Assembly: GCA_013288945.1 (NCBI GenBank)
Contig: JABDAZ010000022.1
Location: 1-49,092, forward strand
Source: Bacteroidota bacterium
GTDB lineage: Bacteria; Bacteroidota; Bacteroidia; Chitinophagales; Chitinophagaceae
Direction: 5' to 3'
Length of the DNA: 49,092 nucleotides
Shown piece by piece: positions 24,891 to 34,066 of the stretch (position 1 is its first letter; every line of letters starts with the position of its first letter). The notes under the pieces are model-generated. The model made no database searches. It had not been told where the DNA came from and saw only the letters and a program-made list of their open reading frames with translations. The translations under genes and the position numbers were made by a program.

Positions 24891-26545
24891 CATTTTTGTT
24901 TTTGGCCGAATGAATACACAATGCCTCCGAGAATATTAAATCCATACACCTGGTATTGGTTCCAGCGCTGGTATTTATCGTTTAAAAGATTATTCATTTG
25001 CAACCATAAATTTAATGGCTTTGTTATGCGGAATTCAACTCCTGCATTCAAATCAAAACCAGTTCCCGCTTTATATGAACCACCATGCAATCCACGAAAG
25101 TTGCCCGCATTAAATTGCCATAAATCAGATTTCAACCAAAGGCCTTTAATGATTTCCCATCTTAATGTTGCATTTAGTTCATACGGCAATAATCCATACG
25201 CTTTATCATTATCATGCAAATTTGCATAGCGGTTTAAACTCGCGCCAACACTTGCCGTAAACTTCTCTCCCATTGTGTAACCAATTTCACCATGCACCTG
25301 CAAATTTTGCATGGATGATTCGTTGCTGATAACAAAACTTTTTCCATCAATGCTGTCATTAATAAACAACGGCATATTTTCAAACGTGTTGAAACCAACT
25401 TTTGCAGAATACGTGAAATGGTTATTCAGCGCGCCTTTGATGCCAACATACCTTTCTTCAATACGCGTATTTAATAAATTGGTTGGCTGCGCAAGCCATG
25501 GATTAATAGATTCATAACGTTGATAAGAACCTTTGTTATAATAACCAATCCAGCCAAGCTGCAAAGTAAAACGTTGATCGGAAGTGGTAACATCTGCCAT
25601 TATATTTGGCAACAAGTGAAATGTATTTTGATCCCACGACGGCGTTACGCCAGCTTGTAAATTTAAATTGTGCGTTTTATATAACACTGCCGGCGCAACA
25701 AAAAATACATTGTTCTCCTGCGAATTTCCATTTAATCTGTAGTTGGTTAAATTGGCAGTAAAATCAAGGTTAAAAGCAAATTCATCTCCGAGCGATTTTT
25801 GCATGGGAACATTCAAAACCGTATTTGCTTCAGTAGCTTTTGGCGAATGGTTATCGCTGAAAACCGATACTGATAAATTAGGATTATACGTTAATCCGAA
25901 TTCAGTTGGTTCAACATTTTTCAATGCAATTTTTCCACCGAAAGTTGTAAAATTTTGTTTGAGTTGTTCTTCATTATATTTTAAAGTATCCGGTTGAAAT
26001 CCGTATAAAAAATTATTATCAGTTTTAAAACCAAGTTTGCCGCTCCATTCTAAATTATTTTGTGTTTTTACAGTGCCGGTAATCGCCACATCGGTCATGC
26101 TGTTTTTCTGAAACTTCAAATTTCCTTTTGATGCATAACCATCTGCAAACACATTAAAGAAAGTATTTTTTCCATCGCCAAAGCTAAAACCAGTTTGCAC
26201 ATATGGAAGATGAACATTGCCTGCGCCAACTTTTATGTAGTTGCTGTTTTCCCACGATAATAAAGAATCAATTTGCAACGCAACCGGTTTCAATTCGCCA
26301 GGCTGGTAATTTAATAATAAATATTGCGAAGGAATATTGTAAGTGAGTTTTGGTTTTGAAGTATCCGCAAGCGGCGGCGATGCATGGAAATTTATTTTTA
26401 CCGCTTCGCGCAAAACGGGTTTAAAAGTTGATGTAATATCAATCGTTTTTCTTTTAGAAGTATCCTGCGCATGCACAGAAATTTTAAACAAAAACATTAA
26501 TAACCCGAATGCAAAAAATGATTTTATAAGAATTGATTTCATCAT
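24890..26545 (-). CDS. TonB-receptor-like outer-membrane beta-barrel protein
   Basis: 551 aa. Signal peptide about residues 1-26 (ending VHAQ). A short N-terminal region (TSTFKPVLREAVKINF) is followed by many amphipathic strands and a C-terminal segment typical of TonB-dependent receptors (LQMNNLLNDKYQRWNQY..GFNILGGIVYSF). No plug domain or TonB box is recognisable, and the size is small, so it is barrel-only. It starts 20 bp after the TPR gene, so the two are very likely co-transcribed and may form one envelope machine. The stop codon touches a 7-bp repeat array. Function unknown. Confidence 0.78.
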   Translation of the reverse strand: MMKSILIKSFFAFGLLMFLFKISVHAQDTSKRKTIDITSTFKPVLREAVKINFHASPPLADTSKPKLTYNIPSQYLLLNYQPGELKPVALQIDSLLSWENSNYIKVGAGNVHLPYVQTGFSFGDGKNTFFNVFADGYASKGNLKFQKNSMTDVAITGTVKTQNNLEWSGKLGFKTDNNFLYGFQPDTLKYNEEQLKQNFTTFGGKIALKNVEPTEFGLTYNPNLSVSVFSDNHSPKATEANTVLNVPMQKSLGDEFAFNLDFTANLTNYRLNGNSQENNVFFVAPAVLYKTHNLNLQAGVTPSWDQNTFHLLPNIMADVTTSDQRFTLQLGWIGYYNKGSYQRYESINPWLAQPTNLLNTRIEERYVGIKGALNNHFTYSAKVGFNTFENMPLFINDSIDGKSFVISNESSMQNLQVHGEIGYTMGEKFTASVGASLNRYANLHDNDKAYGLLPYELNATLRWEIIKGLWLKSDLWQFNAGNFRGLHGGSYKAGTGFDLNAGVEFRITKPLNLWLQMNNLLNDKYQRWNQYQVYGFNILGGIVYSFGQKQK

Positions 26546-26565
26546 GTAATTTTCAATGAGAATTA

Positions 26566-29500
26566 TTATTGATTACTTCCCGTTTTATCTGGATTGCCTT
26601 CCGCAGCCGTAACCTGCGCCAGTTTTTGTTTTGCCTGCTGGCGCAAATCTTCAATTTTAGCATTGTCGGCTATACTTTGAAAAGTTGCTTTCGCATTGAA
26701 ATAATCTTTCTCTTTAAAATAAATATCCCCTAATAATAAATATGCTTTTGAAACCCACACTTCGTAACTGCCTGCTTTATTAACAACTTCAAAAGCTGCT
26801 TTTTCCGCATCTTTCAATTCGTTTTTTTGGTACAAACAGTTTGCAATTTCATATCGTGCTTCTGCGCCATAAGCTGCTTTGCTTAATGCAGCAGCCGTGC
26901 GGAAATATTGCAATGCCTGATCGCACTGGTTATTGGTTTGATAAAATTTTGCGATAGCCATATTCGCAAGCACTTTATCATCCGTGCTTAACCCTTTTTG
27001 ATTTAAAAGATCTTTTGCATTGTCAGTTGCATCTGTCCATTTTTCCAATTGGAATTGACTTCGTAATAAACCGCGCATAGCTTCCATTTTATCTTCCTGC
27101 GTTGTTCCAAAATCTTTTAATTTGGTAAAATATTTTTCTGCGTTCTGATAATTTTTTAATTCAAAAAAATTAAGGCGCGCTGCTTGCAATAAAGATTTTG
27201 CTGCAAATTTATTCGGCGCTTTATCAGAAACAATTTCATAACCGCTTGCAGCTTTTGCCCAATTTTTTTGGTTGAAATAAATTTCGCTTTTATAATAATT
27301 TGCTTCGAGAGAATATTTTCCATCAGGGAATTTGCTTAAATATTGTTCAAACTTTTGAACGGCATCATTAAAATTTCCATCATTAAATTGCACTTCCGCT
27401 TCCTGGTAAGCCAACTGATCTTCCTGGCTTGGCGAAATATCAACACCCAACGATTTTGCAAAATTTACATACTCGCTGCTTCTGCCCTGTTGTATATAAA
27501 TTGATTTTGCATTTTCCAATGCATCCTGCGCTTCCGGAGAATTTGGATATTGTTTTAATAAAGCATTATACTGCGCAAGTGCATCATCATTTTTATCGAG
27601 GTTATAATACGCAATTCCTTCTTTCAAATAAGCGCGTGGCTTTAAGGCATCGGCACCAGTTGCAGTGATAATATTTTTTAAATAAGGAAGCGCTTCTTTG
27701 TATTGTTCGTTTGATAAATACGTTGTTGCAATTTCCATATTTGCATCCGGGATTAAATTGGATGCAGGATATTTCCGTGTAATAGAATTCAGTAAATTAA
27801 TTTTTTCGGGCCCGTTATTAATACCTGCGACCATCGCTTTTTGAAACGTTGCATAATCACTTGCTGCCCATGAAAGATCAAGCACTTTATTATACATGTT
27901 CATCGATGTTTTAAAATCTTTGTTCATGTAATAACAATCTGCATCGCGCACATAAGCATCTTGCTCAAGCGCTGTGGAATTGAGTTGCGGCGTTTTTATT
28001 ATCTGTTCAAAAAAACCTTGTGCCTGCCTGTAATTTTCTTTTTTTAAATAACAATAACCCAAATTATATTTTGCGTTAGTTGGATTAATCTCGCCAATTG
28101 ATGATCCGCTTTTTAAATATTCAAAATAAAAATGAATGGCATCATCTGTTTTATTCAAGCGATAAGAAATTTCGCCTTTCCAAAAATTTATAAAAGGCAA
28201 CACGGAATTATTATCAGGATTTTGTAACACTTTATCAAGCATGTCATTGGCTGCTATTAATAATCCATCATTAATCATTTCCGTTGCGCGGCCATACAAT
28301 ATGCGCGGGTACGCACGTTTCGCATTTTCCGAAGGATGATCCAAACTTCCGATTAAATCAAGCGCATCTTTATAATTGTTTGTGTTTGCCAATACATCAA
28401 CCAATAATTCTTTCGCTTCTTTATTATAAGTTGAGTTCGGATATTTTTGTAAAAAGTCTTGTAACTCAGTAAGAGCAACGTCCTGATAACCTAACTCATA
28501 AGAAAGTTTTGCATAATTATATTTCGAAACTTCGCGTTGCGCATCATTGCTGCTGTTGGATGAACAAAATAAAAATGCATTTCTTGCATTTGCTTTTTGC
28601 CCAACTTTTAAATACGCATCGCCTAATAAATACATAGAGTTTTGTGAAAGCGAATCATCTTTTCCACTCAACTTTTTAAAACCATCAATGGCTTTGTTCC
28701 AATTTTTTGTTTGATAATATGCGTAAGCCAATTCATAAATATCTTCACGCGTTGTTTTTTTCGATTGGCTTACATATTGCTCCATGTAAGGAAGCGATTT
28801 TGCAAAATTTTGTTTTTCATAATAACCATGCCCAACAAGCTGGCGCATTTCCTGTTCATAATATTGATTGCCCTGTTTCAATTTTGCTTCTGCATAATCA
28901 ACTGCTTTATCTTTTTGATTTTGCAATAAATAAATATTGGCGATATAATAAGGAACAACTTTCTCATAATTCGGCGCATTTTCAGTAACCTGAAAAGCCG
29001 TTAATGCATCATTATAATTTCTTTCAGAAAAAGAAATAAAACCATAATAATAATTTGCATCTACATAATTTGGATCGTCATGCACTTGCCTTATTGCATC
29101 GAGCAAAGGCTTTGCTTTATCAAAACGGTTTTGTGTAAAATATCCATAACCTTCATGAAATTTCATGTCGGCTATTTCACGGTTATCTAAATTATCAATG
29201 CCGGCATGTTCATACAAATGCACAGCTTCAGTATAATTTTTTTGGCGAAAAAAATATTCAGCCAAATGAAAACTCATCATTTCAACTCTTGCCACATTGT
29301 CTTCTACATTAATAAAATCGCGCGCAGTTTGCACTGCGGCAGTTTCATTTTGTTTTAAAGAACATACGATGGTATAATAACGAATGTCTTGTTCATTCAA
29401 TGCATTATTGCTGCGATCAGTTTCGCGCAAGTTTGATTGCAACTTTTTAAAAATCGGATATGCAAGACTGTAATATTGTTTCTGATAATATTCTTTTGCC

Positions 29501-29601
29501 TGTTTATATTCAGCTTGCGGATCGGTTAAAAAATAAGTTTGCTGTGCAAATAATGAAGACGTAATAAATAATGCGAAAAAAAATACGGGTGTTTTTTTCA
29601 T
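26566..29601 (-). CDS. large periplasmic TPR-repeat protein
   Basis: 1011 aa with a signal peptide (about 1-20, ending SLFAQQ) and tetratricopeptide repeats nearly throughout (typical pieces: YYEQEMRQLVGHGYYEKQNFAKSLPY, SYKLGD-like A-x3-Y helices, FPDGKYSLEANYYKSEIYFNQKNW). The start is taken at ATG 29601, which gives the signal peptide and is preceded by AGGA; an in-frame ATG 21 codons earlier would mask it. It is a protein-protein interaction scaffold, coupled by a 20-bp gap to the barrel gene. This large TPR plus plug-less barrel arrangement is a bacteroidotal type; I cannot assign a named system. Confidence 0.82.
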   Translation of the reverse strand: MKKTPVFFFALFITSSLFAQQTYFLTDPQAEYKQAKEYYQKQYYSLAYPIFKKLQSNLRETDRSNNALNEQDIRYYTIVCSLKQNETAAVQTARDFINVEDNVARVEMMSFHLAEYFFRQKNYTEAVHLYEHAGIDNLDNREIADMKFHEGYGYFTQNRFDKAKPLLDAIRQVHDDPNYVDANYYYGFISFSERNYNDALTAFQVTENAPNYEKVVPYYIANIYLLQNQKDKAVDYAEAKLKQGNQYYEQEMRQLVGHGYYEKQNFAKSLPYMEQYVSQSKKTTREDIYELAYAYYQTKNWNKAIDGFKKLSGKDDSLSQNSMYLLGDAYLKVGQKANARNAFLFCSSNSSNDAQREVSKYNYAKLSYELGYQDVALTELQDFLQKYPNSTYNKEAKELLVDVLANTNNYKDALDLIGSLDHPSENAKRAYPRILYGRATEMINDGLLIAANDMLDKVLQNPDNNSVLPFINFWKGEISYRLNKTDDAIHFYFEYLKSGSSIGEINPTNAKYNLGYCYLKKENYRQAQGFFEQIIKTPQLNSTALEQDAYVRDADCYYMNKDFKTSMNMYNKVLDLSWAASDYATFQKAMVAGINNGPEKINLLNSITRKYPASNLIPDANMEIATTYLSNEQYKEALPYLKNIITATGADALKPRAYLKEGIAYYNLDKNDDALAQYNALLKQYPNSPEAQDALENAKSIYIQQGRSSEYVNFAKSLGVDISPSQEDQLAYQEAEVQFNDGNFNDAVQKFEQYLSKFPDGKYSLEANYYKSEIYFNQKNWAKAASGYEIVSDKAPNKFAAKSLLQAARLNFFELKNYQNAEKYFTKLKDFGTTQEDKMEAMRGLLRSQFQLEKWTDATDNAKDLLNQKGLSTDDKVLANMAIAKFYQTNNQCDQALQYFRTAAALSKAAYGAEARYEIANCLYQKNELKDAEKAAFEVVNKAGSYEVWVSKAYLLLGDIYFKEKDYFNAKATFQSIADNAKIEDLRQQAKQKLAQVTAAEGNPDKTGSNQ

Positions 29602-29740
29602 TCCAATATCCTTAAGTAAAGTTTTTAACGTGATAAAGTTTCTAATTATTTTGTGGTTAACCAAACATCATTCCAAACACGTGTGGATAACTGCAATGAT
29701 TAACATTTTCTTTAGAGAAGAAGGACAAAATCAAATCCAT

Positions 29741-29748
29741 TATTTTTG
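29741..29748 (+). promoter_or_regulatory. TATTTTTG promoter element, DoxX gene
   Basis: Perfect TAnnTTTG followed by CG, 17 nt before the ATG at 29766. Confidence 0.55.
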
Positions 29749-29765
29749 CGCGAAATAAAATTGTA

Positions 29766-30173
29766 ATGAAAAGATTATTATCAACTGCATACTCGGAAAC
29801 AGCATTTAATATTGGCACTTTTGTTTTGCGCGCAGCACTGGGATTATTAATGTGCTTCAATCATGGATTTGATAAGGTTAAAAACTTTAACGAATCAGCG
29901 CCTACTTTTTTTGATCCATTTCACATAGGGCACAAATGGTCATTAATGCTATGCATATTTGCAGAACTATTTGCAGCGATGCTTTTGGCACTTGGATTAT
30001 TTTCACGCATCGCAGCATTCATACTCGTTATTAATATGGCCGTTGCTGTGTATGCAATTCATCATTCACCAATAAAACAATCAGAAGAAGCGATAATATA
30101 TTTAGCTGGATTTTTTATCCTATTATTAATCGGCCCTGGAAAATATAGTGTTGATGGAATGTCGGGGAAATAG
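29766..30173 (+). CDS. DoxX family membrane protein
   Basis: 135-aa inner-membrane protein with four hydrophobic segments (about 16-34, 58-76, 78-95, 106-122). The early FVLRAALGLLMCFNHGFDKVKNF pattern and LCIFAELFAAMLLALGLFSRIAAF match DoxX/DoxD-like proteins. Family roles include sulfur and oxidative-stress redox functions, but most members are uncharacterised. The cinA gene follows 32 bp later on the same strand, so they are probably co-transcribed. Confidence 0.85.
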   Translation: MKRLLSTAYSETAFNIGTFVLRAALGLLMCFNHGFDKVKNFNESAPTFFDPFHIGHKWSLMLCIFAELFAAMLLALGLFSRIAAFILVINMAVAVYAIHHSPIKQSEEAIIYLAGFFILLLIGPGKYSVDGMSGK

Positions 30174-30205
30174 ATGTGCAGATTTATTTTTATAAAAATT
30201 TATTA

Positions 30206-31462
30206 ATGAAAAAAATTGCAGCAAGCATAATTACAATAGGTGATGAATTATTAATCGGGCAGGTGATTGATACAAACAGTGCGTGGATGGCGCAGGAACT
30301 GAATAAGACTGGTGTGTGGGTAAAACGCCGCGTGGCCGTTGGAGATGTGTGGGATGAAATATGGAATGCGCTAAATGAAGAACATGAAAAATCACAAATT
30401 ATATTAATAACTGGCGGACTGGGTCCAACTGCGGATGATATTACCAAACCTTTGCTGAGCCAATATTTCGGCGGAAAATTAATTGTTGATGAAGGCGCGT
30501 TGCAAAATGTAAAATACATTTTTGAAAAAGTATTAAACCGTCCAATGATTGATCGAAATTTAAAGCAAGCGGAAGTGCCCGATGTTTGTACCGTTATTCA
30601 AAACAAACGCGGCACTGCGCCGGGAATGTGGTTTGAAAAAGATGGCCGCATTTTTATTTCCATGCCCGGTGTGCCGCATGAAATGAAAGGCATGATGACA
30701 GATTATGTGTTGCCCGAATTACAAAAAAAATTTACGCTGCCAACTATTTTACACACAACATTATTGACTGCTGGCATTGGTGAATCTTTTTTAGCTGATC
30801 ATATTAATGCATTTGAAGTGGCTTTGCCTTCGCATATTAAACTTGCGTATTTACCAAATTATGGAATGGTGCGTTTGCGCTTAACCGCAACTGGTGATAA
30901 TAAAGAAACATTGGAAATAGAATTACAACATCATTTTAATGAGTTGAAAAATTTAGTGAAAGAATGGATGGCGATTGATGACGATTTATCTATGCAGCAG
31001 GCTGTTGGAAAATTATTAATAAAGAAAAATAAAACATTAGGAACCGCTGAAAGCTGCACTGGCGGCTACATTGCGCATTTGCTTACTGCAAATTCAGGCG
31101 CTTCAAATTATTATAAAGGAAGTATTGTTAGCTATTCAAATGAAATTAAACAAAGTGTCTTGCATGTTGATGAACAAACGATAAAAACTGTTGGCGCGGT
31201 GAGTGAAGAAACGGTAAAACAAATGATAACAGGCGCGTTAAATATTTTACAAACTGATTTTATGATTGCGGTTTCCGGAATTATGGGGCCTGATGGCGGA
31301 ACTCCGGAAAAGCCTGTGGGACTGGTTTTCGTGGCTGTTGGAAATAAAGAAAAAGTTGTTGTACAAAAATTTAATTTTCGATTTGACAGGCAACGCAATA
31401 TTGAACTGACTGCAACGAATGCATTGAATATGTTGCGAAAATTTATAGAAGCTGAAGCATGA
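30206..31462 (+). CDS. cinA: CinA family protein (nicotinamide-nucleotide amidase)
   Basis: 418 aa. The N-terminal MoaB/MogA-like domain carries ITIGDELLIGQVIDTNS, TGGLGPTADDITK and MPGVPHEMKGM; the C-terminal CinA/PncC domain has LGTAESCTGG, YYKGSIVSYSNEIK and SGIMGPDGGTPEKPVGLV. It deamidates nicotinamide mononucleotide and may also act as an ADP-ribose pyrophosphatase in pyridine nucleotide salvage. The start is placed at ATG 30206 (MKKIAASIITIGDE); a GTG/ATG-like extension back to 30176 adds ten residues without family support. Downstream of doxX. Confidence 0.94.
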   Translation: MKKIAASIITIGDELLIGQVIDTNSAWMAQELNKTGVWVKRRVAVGDVWDEIWNALNEEHEKSQIILITGGLGPTADDITKPLLSQYFGGKLIVDEGALQNVKYIFEKVLNRPMIDRNLKQAEVPDVCTVIQNKRGTAPGMWFEKDGRIFISMPGVPHEMKGMMTDYVLPELQKKFTLPTILHTTLLTAGIGESFLADHINAFEVALPSHIKLAYLPNYGMVRLRLTATGDNKETLEIELQHHFNELKNLVKEWMAIDDDLSMQQAVGKLLIKKNKTLGTAESCTGGYIAHLLTANSGASNYYKGSIVSYSNEIKQSVLHVDEQTIKTVGAVSEETVKQMITGALNILQTDFMIAVSGIMGPDGGTPEKPVGLVFVAVGNKEKVVVQKFNFRFDRQRNIELTATNALNMLRKFIEAEA

Positions 31463-31510
31463 TTAATGAACAAAACTATTAACGGGAAATAATTACCTTT
31501 GGCGTTGATT

Positions 31511-31659
31511 GTTTTTGTCTTTCATTAATGCTGAATGTAGAACTGCTGTACAAGTGTGCGACGCAACTGATGATGATTAATGAACCAAAAGATCGGACAA
31601 TAATATTAATGTGAAAATTTGAAGATGTGCAAATGTGAAAATGAAAGACAAACAAAAAC
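31511..31659. repeat. inverted repeat enclosing dispersed repeat copy E
   Basis: GTTTTTGTCTTTCATT (31511-31526) is the reverse complement, with a 4-nt gap, of AATGAAAGACAAACAAAAAC (31640-31659). The GTGCGACGC repeat copy lies between the arms. Confidence 0.6.
31539..31609 (+). repeat. dispersed repeat, copy E (type 1, best preserved)
   Basis: GAACTGC, then TGTACAAGTGTGCGACGCAA, CTGATGATGATTAATGAACC and AAAAGATCGGACAATAAT. It matches copy A block by block and is placed between cinA and the E2 gene. Confidence 0.75.
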
Positions 31660-31709
31660 TTCAAATTACAAATCGTGCATCTCACATCGTAAATCGTAAA
31701 TAAATTATT

Positions 31710-33047
31710 ATGGCGCTTGTTGATTTGGTAATGCCAAAATTGGGTGAAAGTATTATGGAAGCCACTATTTTAAAATGGCATAAAAATACCGGCGATTTTG
31801 TGAAACAGGATGAAACAGTGCTTGACATTGCGACTGATAAAGTGGACAGTGAAGTGCCATCAACATCAGAAGGTGTGTTGGATGAAATTTTGTTTGATGT
31901 AAATGATGTGGTTCCTATCGGCGCAGTGATTGCGCGGATAAGAACGAATGCGGAAGAAAAAATTATTAATACAACGCCATCACAACCTGTTGAAGAAAAT
32001 AACAAAATTCAAAATTCAAATTCCAATAATCATTATAATAATAACACGAATAATAATTCCCGGCCATCAATTACTGCAAACCGTTTTTATTCGCCGCTTG
32101 TGCTAAACATCGCATCCAGCGAGGGTTTGAACGTGAGTGAACTGGAAACAATTGCAGGAACCGGTAATGAAGGCCGCGTTACAAAACGCGATGTGTTGCA
32201 ATATATTTCAGAAAAAAAATCTGGTGATAATGGACAAGGTGCAAGTTACAAGGCGCAGGATGTAACTGTTTTGCGATCTAACGATCATGCGCAAACTAAA
32301 TATACAGAAACGCAACCAACGATTACAACTTATAGCGGCAATGTTGAAATTATAGAAATGGATCGCATGCGCAAAATGATTGCGGACCACATGGTGCGCA
32401 GCAAACATACAAGCCCGCATGTTACAAGTTTTACAGAAAGCGATGTTACCAATCTTGTTCAGTGGCGCGATAAAGTGAAAAAAGAATTTGAAAAAAGAGA
32501 GAATACAAAAATTACTTTCACGCCATTATTTATTGAAGCAATTATTCGTTGCATAAAAAAATATCCATTAATAAACAGTTCTGTTGATGGCGATAAAATT
32601 ATTATCAAAAAAGATATTAATATCGGAATGGCAACAGCTTTACCAAGCGGAAGTTTGATTGTGCCTGTTATTAAAAATGCGGATCAACTTAATTTAGTTG
32701 GTTTGGCAAAACAGGTAAACACACTTGCTGAAAATGCGCGCAATAATAAATTACGCCCTGATGATACACAAGGCGGAACTTTTACCATGACGAATGTTGG
32801 AACATTCGGAAGTCTGATGGGAACGCCGATTATTAATCAGCCACAAGTTGCCATACTTGCAGTTGGCGCCATTAAAAAACGCCCGGTTGTAATTGAAACT
32901 TCGCAGGGAGATTCCATAGCAATTCGCCACATGATGTATTTATCTTTGAGTTACGATCATCGTATTGTAGATGGCAGCCTGGGCGCCACTTTCCTCACAG
33001 CCGTTGCTAACGAATTACAGAATTTTAATCCTGAAAGGGATTTTTAA
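31710..33047 (+). CDS. 2-oxoacid dehydrogenase E2 (dihydrolipoyl acyltransferase)
   Basis: 445 aa. One lipoyl domain at residues 1-77 (lipoyl-lysine K44 in ATDKVDSE), a peripheral subunit-binding domain at about 127-165 (SPLVLNIASSEGLNVSEL..GRVTKRDVLQYI) and the catalytic acyltransferase core from about 210 with H417-x3-D421-G (DHRIVDG). The linker after the lipoyl domain is Asn/Ser-rich rather than Ala/Pro-rich and is encoded by AT-rich repeats. Catalyses acyl transfer from lipoate to CoA; the E2 type (branched-chain, pyruvate or 2-oxoglutarate) is not certain, the sequence start VDLVMPKLGESIMEATI suggesting the branched-chain/2-oxoacid group. No E1 gene is adjacent. A terminator overlaps its stop. 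Confidence 0.92.
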   Translation: MALVDLVMPKLGESIMEATILKWHKNTGDFVKQDETVLDIATDKVDSEVPSTSEGVLDEILFDVNDVVPIGAVIARIRTNAEEKIINTTPSQPVEENNKIQNSNSNNHYNNNTNNNSRPSITANRFYSPLVLNIASSEGLNVSELETIAGTGNEGRVTKRDVLQYISEKKSGDNGQGASYKAQDVTVLRSNDHAQTKYTETQPTITTYSGNVEIIEMDRMRKMIADHMVRSKHTSPHVTSFTESDVTNLVQWRDKVKKEFEKRENTKITFTPLFIEAIIRCIKKYPLINSSVDGDKIIIKKDINIGMATALPSGSLIVPVIKNADQLNLVGLAKQVNTLAENARNNKLRPDDTQGGTFTMTNVGTFGSLMGTPIINQPQVAILAVGAIKKRPVVIETSQGDSIAIRHMMYLSLSYDHRIVDGSLGATFLTAVANELQNFNPERDF

Positions 33048-33090
33048 AATGATGTGCAGCTTTTAAAATCGCTGTACATCATTTTTTATT
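33047..33090 (+). terminator. rho-independent terminator of the E2 gene
   Basis: AAATGATGTGCAGC pairs with GCTGTACATCATTT (14 bp, one G-T) around TTTTAAAATC, followed by a T run. The left arm begins at the last base of the TAA stop. Confidence 0.9.
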
Positions 33091-33300
33091 AATTCACTCT
33101 TCCCGTTTTTTTGATTTTATTTATTAATAATTATTATGAAAAAATATTACTACTATTTTTTCATGACTGCATATTGATAATATGCGTTTATAAATTGCGT
33201 TAGCGTAAAAGAAATATTTAAAATAGATGAATGATGAAATGAAACAGTAGAAAAAAAATTGTAAATTCAATAATACCTGTAAACTAAACCGGAGTAAAAT

Positions 33301-34017
33301 ATGAAAACATTATCTGAAACATGGTTTGCTGATGGATACATTGATTTTGAATTAAAAAAATATACGCTGCTGGCTTATCTGCAGGAGATTAATAAATACT
33401 TCAACGAAAATAAACTGTACCCGCAGCTTGCTGATATTATTTTTCATTACAACAACATTGCTGCGTTTCGTGAGAACAAAAAATTTTTGCAGGAACAGTT
33501 TCCAAAAAAATTAACAGGCATTCAAATTGAAAAATTACAAGTGTTATTTGAGCAAATGATTGAAGATGATGAACTGATGAAACAGCTTGAAGAAATCATT
33601 CATTACGCCGCTGGCAAAATGAAAAAAGCAATTACAGACGGAACAGAAATTTATGAATTTGTAGAAAATAAATTAACCATTTTTCCTGTTGGATTAATAC
33701 CGTTGGAGATTAATGAAGGTTATTTTTTTTTAAGTGAAGGCCGCTACAGCGATACGTGTGTATATCAATACAGGCTTAGCTTTTTTGAAAAACATGATGA
33801 ACAATACAGAAGCATTAGAACAGATTTTATTAATACATGGGAACGAAGCGTAGTGAACACATATGAAAATATAAAAGCAGAATTAATAAAAGTAAAAAAA
33901 GATTTTCCAAACCCTGCAGTTTACTCAATAGAAACGCCATTAAAATTTCCGGTTGAAGAAACATTGTTACCAATTGCAAAACGAAGTTTGGTGCGTTACA
34001 TTACCAAAGCAGCATGA
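33301..34017 (+). CDS. hypothetical protein (238 aa)
   Basis: Not recognised. A soluble, charged, mostly helical protein without signal peptide or membrane segment: an early helical region (about 1-115, rich in Lys, Glu and Leu) and a later part with alternating strands (FPVGLIPLEINEGYFFLSEG, about 128-147) and repeated tyrosines (CVYQYRLSFFEKHDEQYRSI). GGAG lies 7 nt before the ATG, one of the few Shine-Dalgarno-like sites here. Codon use is like its neighbours. Flanked by a terminator upstream and a convergent peptidase gene downstream, so it is a single-gene unit. Confidence 0.7.
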   Translation: MKTLSETWFADGYIDFELKKYTLLAYLQEINKYFNENKLYPQLADIIFHYNNIAAFRENKKFLQEQFPKKLTGIQIEKLQVLFEQMIEDDELMKQLEEIIHYAAGKMKKAITDGTEIYEFVENKLTIFPVGLIPLEINEGYFFLSEGRYSDTCVYQYRLSFFEKHDEQYRSIRTDFINTWERSVVNTYENIKAELIKVKKDFPNPAVYSIETPLKFPVEETLLPIAKRSLVRYITKAA

Positions 34018-34066
34018 TTTTATAGTTGACAGTTCACAGTTGTCAGTTGACAGCACTTATAACTTA

